In this document: piece by piece, positions 19,601 through 28,337 of the stretch
Position numbering within the stretch: the first letter of the stretch is position 1
Layout of the letters: each line of letters begins with the position of its first letter
NCBI GenBank assembly: GCA_963708725.1
Contig: CAVPTL010000007.1
Span: forward strand, 62,001 to 126,000
DNA: 64,000 bases
From: CAVPTL01 sp963708725
Lineage (GTDB): Bacteria; Actinomycetota; Thermoleophilia; Gaiellales; JAICJC01
Direction of reading: 5' to 3'
Program-made: the position numbers and the translations under genes
Notes under the pieces: model-generated
Databases searched by the model: none
Told to the model about the DNA's origin: nothing
What the model saw: the letters and a program-made list of their open reading frames with translations, nothing else

Positions 19601-20658
19601 GGAACCGGACGAACGTCTGGCCCTCTGCGTTGATCGTGGCGGTGGCGCCCGAGCCGAGTGTGCTCCAGGTCGTGCCGTTGGTGGATGTCTGATACTGATA
19701 GCCGGCGAGACCCGAGCCCGAGTCGGTCGAGCCGGACGCCGTGATCGCCACCGACGCCACGTTTTGCCAGCCGGTCGATCCGCCGGTGAGCGTCGGCGCC
19801 GAGGGCGCGCTGCGATCCAGCCACACCTGCGACTGCACCCAGTTTGAGGTCAGACCCGACTTGTCGATCGCCTGGAACTGCACCATCGTCTTGCCCTCGG
19901 CCGAGATCGTCGCGCTCGCCCCCGAGCCGGGAGCCGACCAGGTCGTCCCGCCGTCGGTGGAGGTCTCGTACTGATAGCCGGCGACGCCCGAGCCAGCATC
20001 TGTCGAGCCCGCCGCCGTCAGCTTGGCCGACGCGGCGTTCGACCAGGTGGAACCGCCGCCGGTGATCGTCGGGTCACTGGGATTGGTGCGATCGATCCAG
20101 ACCGACGTCTGCACGGGAGCGCTGGCGTTGCCGAGCGTATCCAGCGCGTGGAACTGCACGAGCGTCTTTCCCTCGTTCGCGACGGATGCGTCGGTGCCGG
20201 CGGCCCAGCCGCTCCACGAGGTGCCGTTGGTGGCCGAGGTGCGGTACTCGTAGCTGACCGGCCCCGACAGGGCGTCGACCGAGCCCGAGGCGGTGACGTC
20301 GACCGAGGCGCTGTGTACCCAGTTAGCGCCGCCGCCGGTCACCACCGGAAGCGTGGGAGGCGTGTCGTCGAGCAGCACCGAGGAGGCTGCGTCGCGTGTA
20401 ACCGGCGCCCACGGAGACAGGTTGCCCGCCTTGTCCCGCGCCCGGAACTGCACCCAGCTGCTGCCGGAGGTGGTGACTGTCACGCTGGCGCCGTTTGACA
20501 CCGGCCGACCATGAGAGCCCGCCGTTTGCCGACTCGCGATACTGGTATCCGGCGACCCCGGTGCCGACATCGGTCGAGCCCGAGGCTTTGACTGCGGTCG
20601 GGGTCGTGACCCACGACGCCGAGCCACCGGTGACCACCGGGGCGGTCGGCTTGGTCAG
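16623..20658 (-). repeat. 14 tandem ~270-290 bp coding repeats (Ig-like domains)
   Basis: Repeat boundaries are marked by successive domain openings after a conserved Trp: VTT, VHS, SNA, QNV, VKS, VNT, SAA, LNA, SAA, SNA, QNL, SKA, KNL and TGS. Consensus elements are GSTDxxSGxxGYQY, an aromatic/Trp turn, AEGxTxVQFRxxDNAGN and LDRTAPTxPTV. The repeats are divergent in codons, so the expansion is old, unlike the near-identical FN3 units at 47.4-48.3 kb. Confidence 0.85.
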
Positions 20659-21066
20659 ATCGATCACCCAGGCGACCTTGACCGTCTTGTGCTTCGTGCC
20701 GTGGTAGACCCGTACCCAGAACGAGTGCTTGCCCGCCAGGAGCTTCTTGTAGGTGATCGCCGCTCCGCACTTCGCGAATTTCTTCTTGTCGAGCTTGCAC
20801 TGGGTCCTGGTCGCAGACACCTTCTTCCAGGCAAACGAGGCGGTGGCCAACCGGCTGTTTGCCAGCGGCCGCTTGGAGATCTTCACGCTCAGCGGCTTGG
20901 TCGTCTGTGGCAAGAACACCGCTGCGGCGGCGGTGGCGACACCCAGTGCGCAGGCCGCGGCCAGCACCAGGATCGGCAGGCGCAGGCGACGCAGCGGACT
21001 GGGAAAAACGAAAGGCAAACGCACGGGGGTTCGGTCGTTATCGGACGAAAGTCCCGCAAACCACAC
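16623..21066 (-). CDS. Secreted protein of 14 tandem Ig-like (OmpL47-type) domains, with a frameshift
   Basis: About 1,480 residues if one frameshift near 20500-20512 is corrected. The N-terminal part (GTG at 21066; GTG 21024 also possible) has a basic segment and hydrophobic signal PILVLAAACALGVATAAAA, a roughly 85-residue Lys-rich domain, and half of the first repeat; the frame then changes after GLSWSAG and continues as VSNGASVTVT. Each 87-95 residue repeat runs from a Pro-rich TAPTxPTVxGGSxxW through GYQYxTSxxGG, W, and the strand VQFRAxDNAGN. No LPXTG, TM or other C-terminal anchor. Likely a cell-surface or matrix adhesin-like protein; function inferred only from architecture. Confidence 0.8.
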
Positions 21067-21166
21067 CCCTAAATCCGCGATTCACCTACGAAACGCTGGC
21101 GGGCGAAAGCGGACGCTTGGTGAACGTCGCCTCCCGCCGACGCCCGACTCTCGTATGTTTCCCGAC

Positions 21167-22492
21167 ATGAAGCATCCGATCGCCGGCCTCGGGTGGGTGA
21201 CGTTCTATCTCGTCTTCTGCCTGGCCCCGCTCGGCCTCGCGATCGGCCAGCCAAATCCGGCGGGACGGCCGTTTCTGGTCGAGTTCTCGGTCGCACTGGG
21301 ATTTGTGGGGCTCTCGATCCTCGCGCTCCAGTTCGCGCTGGTGGGGCGCTTCAAGGTCGTGGCCGCACCGTTTGGGATCGACGCGCTGCTGCGCTACCAC
21401 CGCCAGATCTCCTACGTCGCGCTGCTGTTCGCACTTGGGCACCCGGTGCTGCTGTTCATCGCCGACACCGAGTACCTCCAGCTGCTGAAGCTGTGGGAGG
21501 CGCCCTGGCGGGCACGGTTCGCCGTCACCAGCGTCGTTGCACTGGTGGTGCTGGTCGTGCTCTCGATCCGGCGCCAGCGCATGGGCACCAGATACGAGAA
21601 GTGGCAGGCCTGGCACGGGATCCTGGCGGTGATCGTGGTGCTGTGCGCACTCCTGCACGCGAGCCTGGTCGGGTTCTACGTCACCGGGGTCGTTCGGCAC
21701 ATCGTCTACGACGGCTACATCGGGATCCTGATCGCACTGCTGGCCTGGATCCGGATCTTCAGCCCGCTGCTTCGACTGCGACGGCCGTGGCAGGTGGTGG
21801 AGGTGATCGCCGAGCGCGGCAACACCTCGACACTCGTGATCGAGCCCGTCGGCCACCCGGGGTTTCGGTTCCATCCCGGCCAGTTCGGCTGGATCGCCGT
21901 CAACCGCTCGCCGTTTTCGATCACCCAGCACCCGTTCTCGTTCTCGTCGACCGCCGAGACCGAGCCGGGCGCATCGCTTGCCATGACGATCAAGGCTGCC
22001 GGCGATTTCACCGCCACCATCCCGTCGGTGACTCCCGGCACGCGCGTCTATGTCGACGGCCCCCACGGCGTGTTCTCGATGGATCGAAGCGAAGCCCCGG
22101 GGTATGTGTTCATCGGCGGTGGCGTCGGGATCACACCGCTCTACAGCATGCTCCTGACCATGCGCGACCGCGAGGACGTGCGACCCGTGACGCTCTTTTC
22201 CGCCAACGCCAGCGAGGAGGACATCGTGTTCTTCGACGAGCTCGCCGAACTCAGTGCGGCGATGCCCAACCTCCAGGTCGTGCACGTGGTCGAATCGCCG
22301 TCGGGCTCGTGGCACGGCGAATCCGGGCGCATCACCGTCGATGTGCTGCGCCGCCACCTGCCCCGTCAGTACCGCCGCTACGAGTACCTGATCTGCGCCT
22401 CAGCGGTGATGATGGACGCGATGGAGGATGCCCTGGTCGCACTCGACGTGCCGTTCAGCCAGATCAGCACCGAACGCCTGGACATGGTCTGA
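21167..22492 (+). CDS. Ferric reductase/NADPH oxidase-like flavocytochrome
   Basis: 441 residues from ATG 21167; TATGTT ends 7 nt upstream (leaderless layout), favouring this over the ATG at 21155. Six TM helices with heme-ligand histidines in LLRYHRQ, ALGHPVLL, WQAWHGIL and CALLHASL; then a ferredoxin-reductase half with FAD motif QHPFSFSS and NAD-binding GGGVGITPLYSML. Expected to move electrons from NAD(P)H through FAD and two hemes across the membrane, to ferric iron, oxygen or another acceptor. Its stop overlaps the start of a 29-residue membrane peptide (TGATG). Confidence 0.88.
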   Translation: MKHPIAGLGWVTFYLVFCLAPLGLAIGQPNPAGRPFLVEFSVALGFVGLSILALQFALVGRFKVVAAPFGIDALLRYHRQISYVALLFALGHPVLLFIADTEYLQLLKLWEAPWRARFAVTSVVALVVLVVLSIRRQRMGTRYEKWQAWHGILAVIVVLCALLHASLVGFYVTGVVRHIVYDGYIGILIALLAWIRIFSPLLRLRRPWQVVEVIAERGNTSTLVIEPVGHPGFRFHPGQFGWIAVNRSPFSITQHPFSFSSTAETEPGASLAMTIKAAGDFTATIPSVTPGTRVYVDGPHGVFSMDRSEAPGYVFIGGGVGITPLYSMLLTMRDREDVRPVTLFSANASEEDIVFFDELAELSAAMPNLQVVHVVESPSGSWHGESGRITVDVLRRHLPRQYRRYEYLICASAVMMDAMEDALVALDVPFSQISTERLDMV

Positions 22493-22581
22493 TGCGACAG
22501 CTCTGGACCACACGACTCGTGGTCGCGGTTGGGGCAGTGCTGCTCGCCGCCTCGGTGATCTTCGCCCTGATCCAGTCCTGA
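22492..22581 (+). CDS. 29-residue single-TM peptide coupled to the flavocytochrome
   Basis: ATG at 22492 shares its A with the TGA of the upstream gene. Sequence begins MRQLWTTRLVVAVGAVLLA and is one membrane helix with a basic N-terminus and a short tail (FALIQS). The coupling to the reductase suggests a small accessory or stabilising subunit, by analogy with small subunits of other membrane oxidoreductases; this is inference. Ends 4 bp before a palindromic repeat. Confidence 0.55.
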   Translation: MRQLWTTRLVVAVGAVLLAASVIFALIQS

Positions 22582-22585
22582 CTCG

Positions 22586-22624
22586 CACGTGAATAAATGG
22601 TGCCTGGCACCATTTATTCACGTG
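22586..22624. repeat. Palindromic repeat copy 1 (39 bp, perfect)
   Basis: Arms of 19 bp around a single T at 22605: CACGTGAATAAATGGTGCC and its exact complement. Lies between two convergent genes; the minus-strand gene's TGA stop (22618-22620) is inside the right arm. The GC-rich core (GGTGCC-GGCACC) flanked by A/T-rich steps resembles a bidirectional intrinsic terminator. Confidence 0.85.
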
Positions 22625-23613
22625 ATGTCGAGGAGCACCTTGCCGCGCACACCCGTCGGGTTTCGCAGCGCATCGATCGCCGCGGCGTAATCGTCCAGCG
22701 CGAACCGCTGAGTCACCAGTCCGCCCAGGTCGAGGCGTCCGGCGTTGAGTTCGCGAGCCACGCTCGCCCACGCCGCCGACGTGTAGCTGAAGCTGCCAGA
22801 GACCGTCACGTCGCCGTTGACCAGATCGTCGACGTTCAGGGGAACGGTGACTCCCTGCCCCGGGAATCCGAGGATCACCACGCTCCCACCTCGGGCCGGG
22901 GCGGCCAGTGCCGCGGCGGTGGCAGCGACCGCGCCGGCGGCCTCCACCACCAGGTCGTATCCGCCTCCAGCCTCGGCCGCGTCGCAGGTGAAGCGGTCGA
23001 CGCCGGCCCATTCGGCCAGCGCTGATTGGGCCGGGCGGGCACCCAGCATCGTCACCTCGGCGGGATCCCACAACCGCGCCAGCCGCGCGGTCAGTAGGGC
23101 GACCGTGCCGTCGCCGACCACCAGCACGCGGGCGCCGGCAGCAGGCTGGGCGCGATCCAGCGCGCGGTAGACAACCGCGGCCGGTTCGACCAGCGCTCCG
23201 GACTCCCAGCTGACGTGGGGCTCGAGTGCGTGCACGAGCGGCGCCGGCGCCACCAGCAGGTCGGCGGCCGCGCCATCGCGCGTGAACCCGAACTCGTCGT
23301 AGTTCTGACAGCGGTTGGTCGCCCCGGCCAGGCACTCGGAGCAGTGGCCGCATGGCAACAGCCCCTCCACCACCACCCGCGCTCCCGCGGGAATCGCCTC
23401 GTTGCCGGTCACGACTTGGCCGGCCCACTCGTGCCCAAGCACGATCGGGTAGCGCACGAAGGCTGGATCGATCGTCCCGTCGATGATGTCCAGGTCGGTG
23501 CCGCACATCCCCACCACGACCGGTGCGATCAACAGCTCCCCCGCGCCCGGCCGCGGGTCGTCGCGACGCTCGAGCAGCACGTCTCCGGGTCGCCTGACCG
23601 TCAGTGCTCTCAT
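22618..23613 (-). CDS. Zinc-dependent alcohol/threonine-type dehydrogenase (MDR)
   Basis: 331 residues. Catalytic zinc Cys37 (MCGTDLD), His61-Glu62 (LGHEWAG); structural zinc Cys88, Cys91, Cys94, Cys102 (CGHCSEC then C). The Rossmann motif is VVGDGTVALLTA, with GDGTVA in place of GAGxxG. Related to sorbitol/threonine/galactitol dehydrogenases acting on polyols or sugar acids. Second gene of an operon with the IclR regulator (1-nt TGATG overlap). Its last codons and TGA run into a palindromic repeat. Confidence 0.87.
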   Translation of the reverse strand: MRALTVRRPGDVLLERRDDPRPGAGELLIAPVVVGMCGTDLDIIDGTIDPAFVRYPIVLGHEWAGQVVTGNEAIPAGARVVVEGLLPCGHCSECLAGATNRCQNYDEFGFTRDGAAADLLVAPAPLVHALEPHVSWESGALVEPAAVVYRALDRAQPAAGARVLVVGDGTVALLTARLARLWDPAEVTMLGARPAQSALAEWAGVDRFTCDAAEAGGGYDLVVEAAGAVAATAAALAAPARGGSVVILGFPGQGVTVPLNVDDLVNGDVTVSGSFSYTSAAWASVARELNAGRLDLGGLVTQRFALDDYAAAIDALRNPTGVRGKVLLDIT

Positions 23614-24434
23614 CAGCCACCAAGCCGCGTCGTGATGCGAGCGGCGGCCGCGCGGACGTCGTCGGCCAGGCGCTCGGGGCCGCGCTCGTGAATGTCGCGT
23701 GAAAGGCCGGTGGCACTGATCGCGCCGGCGACCCCGGCATGATCAGAGAACGTTGCGGCGATGCACATCACCCCGAGCACGTCCTCCTCATCGTCAATCG
23801 CAAACCCTCGGTCGCGCACCGCGTCCAACTCGGCAATCAGCGCCGGGAGCGTTCGAATCGTGTTGGGAGTGCGGTGCGGCAATCCGGTATCGACGGCGAT
23901 CCGCTCGGTCAGATCCGCGGGCAGCTCGGCCAGGATCGCCTTGCCGGCGGCGCTTGTGTGAGGAAGCTCACGTACCCCCAGCGGCGTGTGGAAACGCACC
24001 ATCCCGGGCGCGTCGATCCGGTCGATGAACACCGGGTATCCGTCCTCGGCGATCGCCGCGCGAGTGGTCAGTCCGGTCACCCGGCTGAGCTCGATCAACT
24101 CGGGCCGGCACACCCCCACCAGCTGGATCGACTGGCGCGCAGCCTCGCCCAGTCGCACCAGCTCGATTCCAGGTACATAGCGGGGTCCCGGCTCGACCGT
24201 GCGCAGGTATCCACCGGCCACCAGCGTCTTTGCAAGTGCGTGCACCGCGCTCTTGGACATGTCCAGGCGGCGCGCGATCTCCGACAGCGAGAGGCCGTCC
24301 GGCGAGTCGGCCACCATCCCCACCACGCGCATTGCACGGGCGACGCTCCCGACCAGATAGCGGTCGGTGGAGGCGTCGGTTGCGGGGCGGACAGCGATAG
24401 TTTCGGCTCGTGGATACGCCTGCGACGTTGACAC
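23613..24434 (-). CDS. IclR-family transcriptional regulator
   Basis: 273 residues if started at GTG 24434; an upstream GTG at 24515 would add a poorly conserved tail. Winged helix LSLSEIARRLDMSKSAVHAL followed by an effector domain with TTRAAIAEDGYPVFIDRID and HTSAAGKAILAELP, as in regulators of aromatic and sugar-acid catabolism. Sits at the head of the dehydrogenase operon and divergent from the M24/U32/dehydratase/transporter cluster 50 bp away; likely controls both by binding that spacer. Confidence 0.87.
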   Translation of the reverse strand: MSTSQAYPRAETIAVRPATDASTDRYLVGSVARAMRVVGMVADSPDGLSLSEIARRLDMSKSAVHALAKTLVAGGYLRTVEPGPRYVPGIELVRLGEAARQSIQLVGVCRPELIELSRVTGLTTRAAIAEDGYPVFIDRIDAPGMVRFHTPLGVRELPHTSAAGKAILAELPADLTERIAVDTGLPHRTPNTIRTLPALIAELDAVRDRGFAIDDEEDVLGVMCIAATFSDHAGVAGAISATGLSRDIHERGPERLADDVRAAAARITTRLGG

Positions 24435-24485
24435 ACAGGCGAGTGTCTGGTTGGGTAACACGGAACTGCCGGACCGTGTTCTGTT

Positions 24486-25643
24486 ATGCCGAACGTTACT
24501 CCGTTGTCTCCCCACCCGTCAATGTCCCGCCGTGAACGTCGCCTCGAGAGCGCGATCGAGCGCGTGCGGGCAGTCATCGACCAGACCGGCGTGGCCGGTG
24601 TGGTGCTCACCCGACCGGGGACGGTGGCCTGGGCATCGGGTGGCATCAACCCTCCGATCGACCGCGGTGCACCGATCGACACGGTGTGGCTCGCCATCTC
24701 CGACACGCGCTGCACGGTGATCACCACCGAGGTCGAGGCCCCGCGCATCACCGCCGAACTCCTGCCCGCAGGGATGGAGCTGGTGGCGGTCCCGTGGTGG
24801 GACGCCGAGGCCTTCGCGGTCGCCGCCGGCGACGTGCTCGAGAGCGATCTCGGCAACCTTGGCAGCGACGGCCATCCCGCATTTGGACGAGACCTCGATC
24901 ACGAGCTGCAGCGCGTCAGGTTGCCGCTGTCCGAGCCCGAGCGCGACGATCTGCGTGAGCTGGGACGCGACGCTGCCGAAGCGGTCGAGACTGCCCTGCG
25001 CAACTGGCAGCCCGGCGAGACCGACCGAGAGATCGCCGCCCGAGTCGTCGCCCACACCGAGCACACCGGCGCCGACGCCCCGTGTCTGCTGGTGGGAGGG
25101 GATGAGCGGCTCCAGAGCTTTCGCCACCCTGTTGCCAACGGCAGCCGGCCCGAGCGAGTCGTGATGGCGGTGCTGGTCGCCCGCCGCGACGGCCTCCACG
25201 TGGCCCTCACCCGTCACGCGGCCACGCGCGCTGACCCGGTGCTCGAGCGCGGGCTCACCGCCTGTCGCGCGATCCACCGCGGCGTGCTCGACCAGTGTCG
25301 TCCCGGTGCACGGTTCGGGGACGCGCTGACCGCGCTCGACGCTGGCTATCGCAACGCGGGCGCCGAAGGTGAGTGGCGCTCCCACTACCAGGGCGGGCCG
25401 ATCGGCTACGGCCAGCGCGAGTTCGAGATCGCTCCCTGCCAGACAACCAGCGCGTGGTGGGACGAGTCGATCGACGCGGGCGTGGCCATGGCCTGGAATC
25501 CGAGCCTGCCCGGCGGCGCCAAGGACGAGGACACCTACCTCGTGGGAGCCGATGCCTGCGAGCTGGTCACGACCACCGGCGGCTGGCCGATGGTGGCAGA
25601 CGAGGGCGGCCTGCCCCGACCCGCGGTCCTGGGGGTGGCATAG
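24486..25643 (+). CDS. M24 (creatinase/prolidase-fold) protein lacking most metal ligands
   Basis: 385 residues (ATG 24486; ATG 24522 possible). N-terminal creatinase-like domain and C-terminal pita-bread region, recognisable by GYGQREFE and PSLPGGAKDEDTYLV. In active M24 peptidases five ligands (Asp, Asp, His, Glu, Glu) bind two metals; here the segment expected to hold the two Asp reads VVMAVLVARRDGLHVALTRH, the GHGIGxxxHE motif is GGPIGYGQREF, and the first Glu is Asn (AWNPSL). Only the last Glu remains, so a peptidase function is doubtful. First gene of the dehydratase/sugar-importer cluster. Confidence 0.75.
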   Translation: MPNVTPLSPHPSMSRRERRLESAIERVRAVIDQTGVAGVVLTRPGTVAWASGGINPPIDRGAPIDTVWLAISDTRCTVITTEVEAPRITAELLPAGMELVAVPWWDAEAFAVAAGDVLESDLGNLGSDGHPAFGRDLDHELQRVRLPLSEPERDDLRELGRDAAEAVETALRNWQPGETDREIAARVVAHTEHTGADAPCLLVGGDERLQSFRHPVANGSRPERVVMAVLVARRDGLHVALTRHAATRADPVLERGLTACRAIHRGVLDQCRPGARFGDALTALDAGYRNAGAEGEWRSHYQGGPIGYGQREFEIAPCQTTSAWWDESIDAGVAMAWNPSLPGGAKDEDTYLVGADACELVTTTGGWPMVADEGGLPRPAVLGVA

Positions 25644-26567
25644 ATGAAGGCGATCAAGCTGCTCACCGACGCCGGACTGCCACGCGAGCGCCTGCCCGAC
25701 CCCAGCCCCAGGCGGTTCCCCGACGGCGCCCACTTTCGAGTCGAGATTCCCTCGGTCGAAGGGCCCGGTGTGCTCGCGGCCATCCTCGACGAGGCGAAGC
25801 AGCGAGGAGTCACCGTCAACCGCGTCTCGCAAGGCTCGGGCGCGATGCTCCAGTCGCAGGCCGAGCTCCAGGAGATGGCCCGGATCGGCGCCGACGCCGG
25901 GCTCGAGGTGTCGCTGTTCGTCGGCCCGCGCGAGGAATGGGGCATGTACGCAATGGCGCGCGCGGCCGACGGCAGCGCGGTGGCCGGCGGTGTGCGCGGC
26001 CTGCGCCAGCTCACCTACGCCGTCGAAGACGTGCTGCGCGCCGCCGAGTGCGGCATTCGCGGGTTCCTGGTGGCCGACCTGGGATTGCTGGTGACGCTGA
26101 TCAATGCCCAGAACGCCGGCCAGATTCCCGCGGACGTCGTGTGGAAGGTCTCGGTCATGCTGGCCCCGTCCAACCCGGCAACGCTCGCCGTCCTGGCCGA
26201 CCTCGGCTCCCACACCGTCAACCTGCCCACCGACCTGTCGCTGGAGGAGCTCGCCGACATGCGCGCGGTCTGTGACCTGCCGCTGGACCTGTACGTCGAG
26301 GCACCCGACGCGCTCGGCGGCGTCGTCCGCGGCGAGCAGCTCGCCGACCTGGTGGTCACCACCTCACCGCTCTACGCCAAGTTCGGGCTTCGCAACTCGC
26401 GGCCGCTCTACCCGTCGGGCGGGCACATCGAGGCCGACGCGATCGCGATCGCGCGGGAGAAGGTGCGCCGCGCCCAGATCGCCCTCGAGTGGGTCGCCCG
26501 CCGCGACGGCGAGCCGCTGATCCAATCGCTTCCCGGCGCCGAGGGCCTGGGGGTACCGAAGCCTTGA
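25644..26567 (+). CDS. TIM-barrel protein, peptidase U32-like; function unknown
   Basis: 307 residues, starting directly after the previous stop. Segments FRVEIPSVEGPGVLAAILDE, RVSQGSGAML, SLFVGPREEW and RGFLVADLGLLVTLI suggest successive beta/alpha units; the assignment to the U32-like group rests on general resemblance and the small conserved catalytic motif of U32 collagenases is not seen. Cytoplasmic. Its stop overlaps the dehydratase start (TTGA), so it is co-translated with it and probably acts in the same pathway, perhaps as a lyase or isomerase rather than a protease. Confidence 0.6.
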   Translation: MKAIKLLTDAGLPRERLPDPSPRRFPDGAHFRVEIPSVEGPGVLAAILDEAKQRGVTVNRVSQGSGAMLQSQAELQEMARIGADAGLEVSLFVGPREEWGMYAMARAADGSAVAGGVRGLRQLTYAVEDVLRAAECGIRGFLVADLGLLVTLINAQNAGQIPADVVWKVSVMLAPSNPATLAVLADLGSHTVNLPTDLSLEELADMRAVCDLPLDLYVEAPDALGGVVRGEQLADLVVTTSPLYAKFGLRNSRPLYPSGGHIEADAIAIAREKVRRAQIALEWVARRDGEPLIQSLPGAEGLGVPKP

Positions 26568-28288
26568 GGACTGCCCTTCGCTCCAGCCGCTGGTTCTCGG
26601 GTGACGACGAGGTCGCGGTGCTCCACCGCGTGGCAGCCCGCAACTCCGGTGCCGATCCCGGCAACGACGGCGCGCGGCCGATCATCGGAATCGCCAACTC
26701 GGCGTCTGACCTCAACCCCTGCAACCTGCCGCTGAACGCGCTCGCCCACGACGTCGCCAGGGGCATTCGCGAAGCCGGCGGAGTTCCCATGGAGTTTCCG
26801 GTCATGAGCCTCGGCGAGGACCTGATGAAGCCCACCGCGATGCTCTACCGAAACCTGGTTGCGATGGAGGTCGAGGAGTATCTGCGCGCCTACCCGCTGG
26901 ACGGAGTCGTGCTCCTGGCCAACTGCGACAAGTCGGTGCCAAGCGCGATCATGGGCGCCGTCAGCGCCGACCTGCCCGCCCTCGTGCTGACCGCCGGGCC
27001 CCGGCCGGTGTCGAGCTTCCACGGCCGCCGGGTGGGTACCGGCACCGATCTGTGGCGGGCCTTCGACGCGCACCGATCGGGTGCCATGGACGACGCCGAG
27101 TGGCACGAGTTCGAGGGCTGCCTTGTCTGCGGCCAGGGTTCGTGCAACACCATGGGTACGGCCTCCAGCATGGCGATCGTGACCGAGCTTCTGGGCATGA
27201 TGCTGCCCGGTGGGGCCGCCATCCCGGCGACCGATCCGGCCCGGGCGGTCACCGCGCACGCGACCGGCATGCGCATCGTCGAGATGGTGCGCGACCAGGT
27301 GCGGCCATCCGATGTGCTGACCGACGCCGCGTTTCGAAACGCCATCCGCGGGCTGAACGCCGCCGGCGGCTCCACCAACGTCGTGTTGCACCTGCTCGCC
27401 ATCGCCGGCCGGGCCGGCCGTGACCTCACCCTGAACGACATCGGCCGTCTCAGCCGATCAGTCCCGGTGGTCGCCGATGTCGAACCGTCCGGCAAGCTCT
27501 TGATGCAGGAGTTCTTCACCGCCGGAGGCGTGCCCGCGCTGGTCGCCGAACTCGAGGACGTGTTCGAGCTCGACGCAGTCACCGGGTCGGGCCGAAGCTG
27601 GGGCGAGGAGAGCGATGGCGTGACCGTTACCGGAGCCGCCATCCGACCAGCCGGCGAGGCGCTCACCGATGACGGTGCATTTGCCGTGGTACACGGCTCG
27701 CTCGCCCCCGACGGAGGCCTGCTCAAGACCTCGGCCGCATCGCCGCGACTGTTTCAGCATCGTGGGCCGGCCGTGGTGTTCTCGTCCTACGACGAGATGC
27801 GCGAGCGCATCGACGACCCCACGCTCGAGGTCACCGGCGACAGCGTGCTGGTGCTCGGCGGCGCGGGCCCGGTTGGCGTACCGGGCATGCCCGAGTGGGG
27901 CCATGTACCAATCCCGGCGCGGCTCGCGGCCGCCGGCGTCGACGACATGGTGCGGGTCACCGATGGGCGCATGAGCGGTACCGCGTTTGGCACCTGCGTC
28001 TTGCATGTGACCCCCGAGGCGGCGATCGGCGGCCCACTGGCGCTTGTGAGAGACGGCGATCACGTCGCGCTTGACGTGCACGCCGGTACGCTCGAACTCG
28101 AAGTTTCGGCCGATGAGCTGGCCGAGCGGAGGGCGCGCTGGCAGCCGGCAGCGCGCGAGCACCTGCGCGGCTGGCCGGCGCTCTACCAGCAGCACGTGAC
28201 CCAGGCCGACCGGGGCTGTGACTTTGATTTTCTCCAGGCGCTGCCGGCAGCGCGCGGAATGGTCGAGCCGGTGATCGGCAGATCATGA
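26564..28288 (+). CDS. IlvD/Edd-family dehydratase, probably a sugar-acid (arabinonate-like) dehydratase
   Basis: 574 residues from TTG 26564. Fe-S ligand cysteines at about 53 (DLNPCNLP), 121 (LLANCDKS) and 194 (GQGSCNTMGTASSM), the arrangement of pentonate dehydratases. Start motif LRSSRWFSGDDE and MEFPVMSLGEDLMKPTAM also resemble L-arabinonate/D-xylonate dehydratases more than IlvD, and no isoleucine/valine genes are nearby. Predicted to convert an aldonic acid to a 2-keto-3-deoxy acid. C-terminal part includes GGAGPVGVPGMPEWG and TDGRMSGTAFG, typical of the family. Confidence 0.9.
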   Translation: MRTALRSSRWFSGDDEVAVLHRVAARNSGADPGNDGARPIIGIANSASDLNPCNLPLNALAHDVARGIREAGGVPMEFPVMSLGEDLMKPTAMLYRNLVAMEVEEYLRAYPLDGVVLLANCDKSVPSAIMGAVSADLPALVLTAGPRPVSSFHGRRVGTGTDLWRAFDAHRSGAMDDAEWHEFEGCLVCGQGSCNTMGTASSMAIVTELLGMMLPGGAAIPATDPARAVTAHATGMRIVEMVRDQVRPSDVLTDAAFRNAIRGLNAAGGSTNVVLHLLAIAGRAGRDLTLNDIGRLSRSVPVVADVEPSGKLLMQEFFTAGGVPALVAELEDVFELDAVTGSGRSWGEESDGVTVTGAAIRPAGEALTDDGAFAVVHGSLAPDGGLLKTSAASPRLFQHRGPAVVFSSYDEMRERIDDPTLEVTGDSVLVLGGAGPVGVPGMPEWGHVPIPARLAAAGVDDMVRVTDGRMSGTAFGTCVLHVTPEAAIGGPLALVRDGDHVALDVHAGTLELEVSADELAERRARWQPAAREHLRGWPALYQQHVTQADRGCDFDFLQALPAARGMVEPVIGRS

Positions 28289-28337
28289 GAGATGGCAGAT
28301 GGGTTCCATGACCACGGTAAAACCAAGGAGGAGAGCG

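Noticed and set aside
21086..22357. 423-codon minus-strand frame opposite the flavocytochrome
   Set aside because: His/Arg/Asp-rich low-complexity composition and no motif; the plus strand has a clear heme/FAD/NAD protein.
24519..26213. Long open frame (564 codons) on the minus strand opposite the M24 and U32-like genes
   Set aside because: Third-position GC and recognisable domain content belong to the plus-strand genes; the minus frame is a by-product of high GC.
26564..28288. Dehydratase read as branched-chain amino acid enzyme IlvD
   Set aside because: Motifs and neighbours match sugar-acid dehydratases and no other branched-chain biosynthesis gene is in the window.
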